From contig NZ_JADIJK010000012.1 of assembly GCF_017355205.1 (NCBI RefSeq), positions 1 to 64,000 of the forward strand: a stretch of DNA of 64,000 nt, given 5' to 3'. Position 1 is the first letter of the stretch; each line of letters begins with the position of its first letter. Both the position numbers and the translations under genes were made by a program. Below are positions 60,993 through 64,000 of the stretch, piece after piece. The notes under the pieces were generated by a model. It saw only the letters and a list, made by a program, of their open reading frames with translations, had not been told where the DNA came from and searched no databases. This DNA is from Bacillus sp. SD088. GTDB lineage: Bacteria > Bacillota > Bacilli > Bacillales > Bacillaceae_C.

Positions 60993-61813
60993 CTATAATT
61001 AAAAGAGTTTTAGCGTATTTTTTCTTATCGATAGCTGCATTCATCTCTATTTTTCCATTTTTATGGATGATCATTAGTGCAACCAATACATCGAGTGATG
61101 TAGCGAAAGGCCGTTTGCTCCCAGGAGGCAACTTATTTGAAAATATGAAAAATCTATTTGATACAGCTGATATGGGGACAGCCTTAACGAACTCGGCGCT
61201 GATCGCGATTGGTACGACTATTATGGCCTTGATTATTGGGTCATTAGCAGGTTATGGTTTTGAAATTTACCGAAGTAAAAAGAAGGATGTTCTTTTTAAT
61301 GTTTTGTTGTTATCAATGATGATTCCATTTGCTGCTTTAATGGTTCCTCTCTATCGGATGTTTGGAGGGATTTCAACAACAGTACCATTGATTGGAATTG
61401 ACACATTAGCTGCGGCTGCTTTGCCAACCATTACAACGGCATATCTTATCTTTTTCTTTCGGCAAAATACAAAAATGTTTGCAAAAGAATTGGTAGAAGC
61501 TGGACGCATGGATGGACTGTCAGAAATAGGAGTCTTTTTCCGGATCTTTATGCCTTCCATGAAAACAGCCTATGCAGCAGCTGCAATTATTACCTTTATG
61601 AATAGCTGGAATAATTATCTATGGCCCTTAGTTGTTTTACAATCACCTGAAAAACAAACAATCCCACTGCTTATCTCTAACTTGGGTTCAGGATACTCAC
61701 CAGATTTCGGCGTCATTATGATGGCAATCGTAATCGGTACCCTACCAACAGCCTTAGTATTTTTCCTAATGCAAAAACACTTCGTGGCTGGTATGATGGG
61801 ATCAGTGAAGTAA
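60989..61813 (+). CDS. Sugar ABC permease, MalG/UgpE type
   Basis: A 274-residue permease with six helices. The EAA loop is VEAGRMDGLSEIGVFFRIFMP. The GTG start overlaps the previous stop (GTGA), so translation is coupled. The C-terminus (LMQKHFVAGMMGSVK) is typical of the MalG group. It works with the first permease and the lipoprotein; the operon continues to the beta-galactosidase. Confidence 0.92.
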   Translation: MTIIKRVLAYFFLSIAAFISIFPFLWMIISATNTSSDVAKGRLLPGGNLFENMKNLFDTADMGTALTNSALIAIGTTIMALIIGSLAGYGFEIYRSKKKDVLFNVLLLSMMIPFAALMVPLYRMFGGISTTVPLIGIDTLAAAALPTITTAYLIFFFRQNTKMFAKELVEAGRMDGLSEIGVFFRIFMPSMKTAYAAAAIITFMNSWNNYLWPLVVLQSPEKQTIPLLISNLGSGYSPDFGVIMMAIVIGTLPTALVFFLMQKHFVAGMMGSVK

Positions 61814-61819
61814 AAATTC

Positions 61820-61871
61820 GGGGCCTGACCCCCACTGTATTAACGCATTACCCTGGTGGGGGACAGGCCCC
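61820..61871 (+). repeat. Strong stem-loop between permease and beta-galactosidase genes
   Basis: GGGGCCTGACCCCCAC pairs with GTGGGGGACAGGCCCC (one A-A mismatch) around a 20-nt loop. There is no T-run after it, so it looks like an mRNA-stabilising or partly terminating hairpin. The GGCCTG/CAGGCCC arms resemble the hairpin at 11752. Confidence 0.6.
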
Positions 61872-61887
61872 ATAGAAAGAAGGTTAG

Positions 61888-64000
<2,113 letters not shown>

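Overview
The window is low-GC Firmicutes DNA, most likely from a Bacillaceae species. Supporting this are strong AGGAGG-type ribosome sites, frequent TTG and GTG starts, and Bacillus-type genes: a KatE-type catalase, a CYP152 peroxygenase, a PbuE-type purine efflux pump under a purine riboswitch, a YesMN-type two-component pair and a PadR regulator. No rRNA, tRNA, CRISPR array or intact transposase was seen. Several dispersed hairpin repeats are scattered between genes.

Layout. 0-12 kb is a patchwork of single genes: a CNNM/CorC-type membrane protein, a ChrA chromate transporter, an MFS carrier, an APH-type kinase followed by a eukaryotic-type HisA, a Nudix gene cut short by a repeat, a PadR regulator with a small membrane protein, an FMN reductase, a serine hydrolase and a methyltransferase-like protein. 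12-22 kb holds a frameshifted membrane gene, a sodium:solute symporter operon with a 42-residue membrane peptide and a cyclo-ligase-like protein, an ECF sigma/anti-sigma pair, a large catalase, an MscS channel and a cell-wall amidase. 22.5-27.3 kb is a Fur-box-preceded iron-siderophore import operon that ends in an ABC exporter. 27.4-34.7 kb carries the P450, a ferritin-like protein, an MFS exporter and a second FecCD-type ABC operon whose last gene is a ferrochelatase homologue, so iron or haem handling dominates 22-35 kb.

34.9-45 kb holds a MurA paralogue with Asp in place of the catalytic Cys, an ABC-F protein behind a leader peptide and terminator, an OsmC-type protein, an MHS-family carrier, a small kinase-like NTPase, an SDR and an alpha/beta hydrolase. 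45-50 kb holds pbuE with a guanine-type riboswitch and two copies of a structured repeat, then a DoxX gene with two Rex-like boxes. 50-54.8 kb holds a membrane-anchored serine protease, a beta-propeller-like membrane protein, and a gluconate permease relic beside 6-phosphogluconate dehydrogenase. 55-64 kb is a carbohydrate module: a YesN/YesM-type regulator and sensor, a lipoprotein-permease-permease sugar importer behind a possible CcpA site, and a LacZ-type beta-galactosidase that runs off the end. This module reads as sense, import and hydrolyse for a beta-galactoside.

The least explained signals are a 154-158 nt two-hairpin element in three copies, each in the sense direction of the downstream gene, and the orphan eukaryotic-type HisA.
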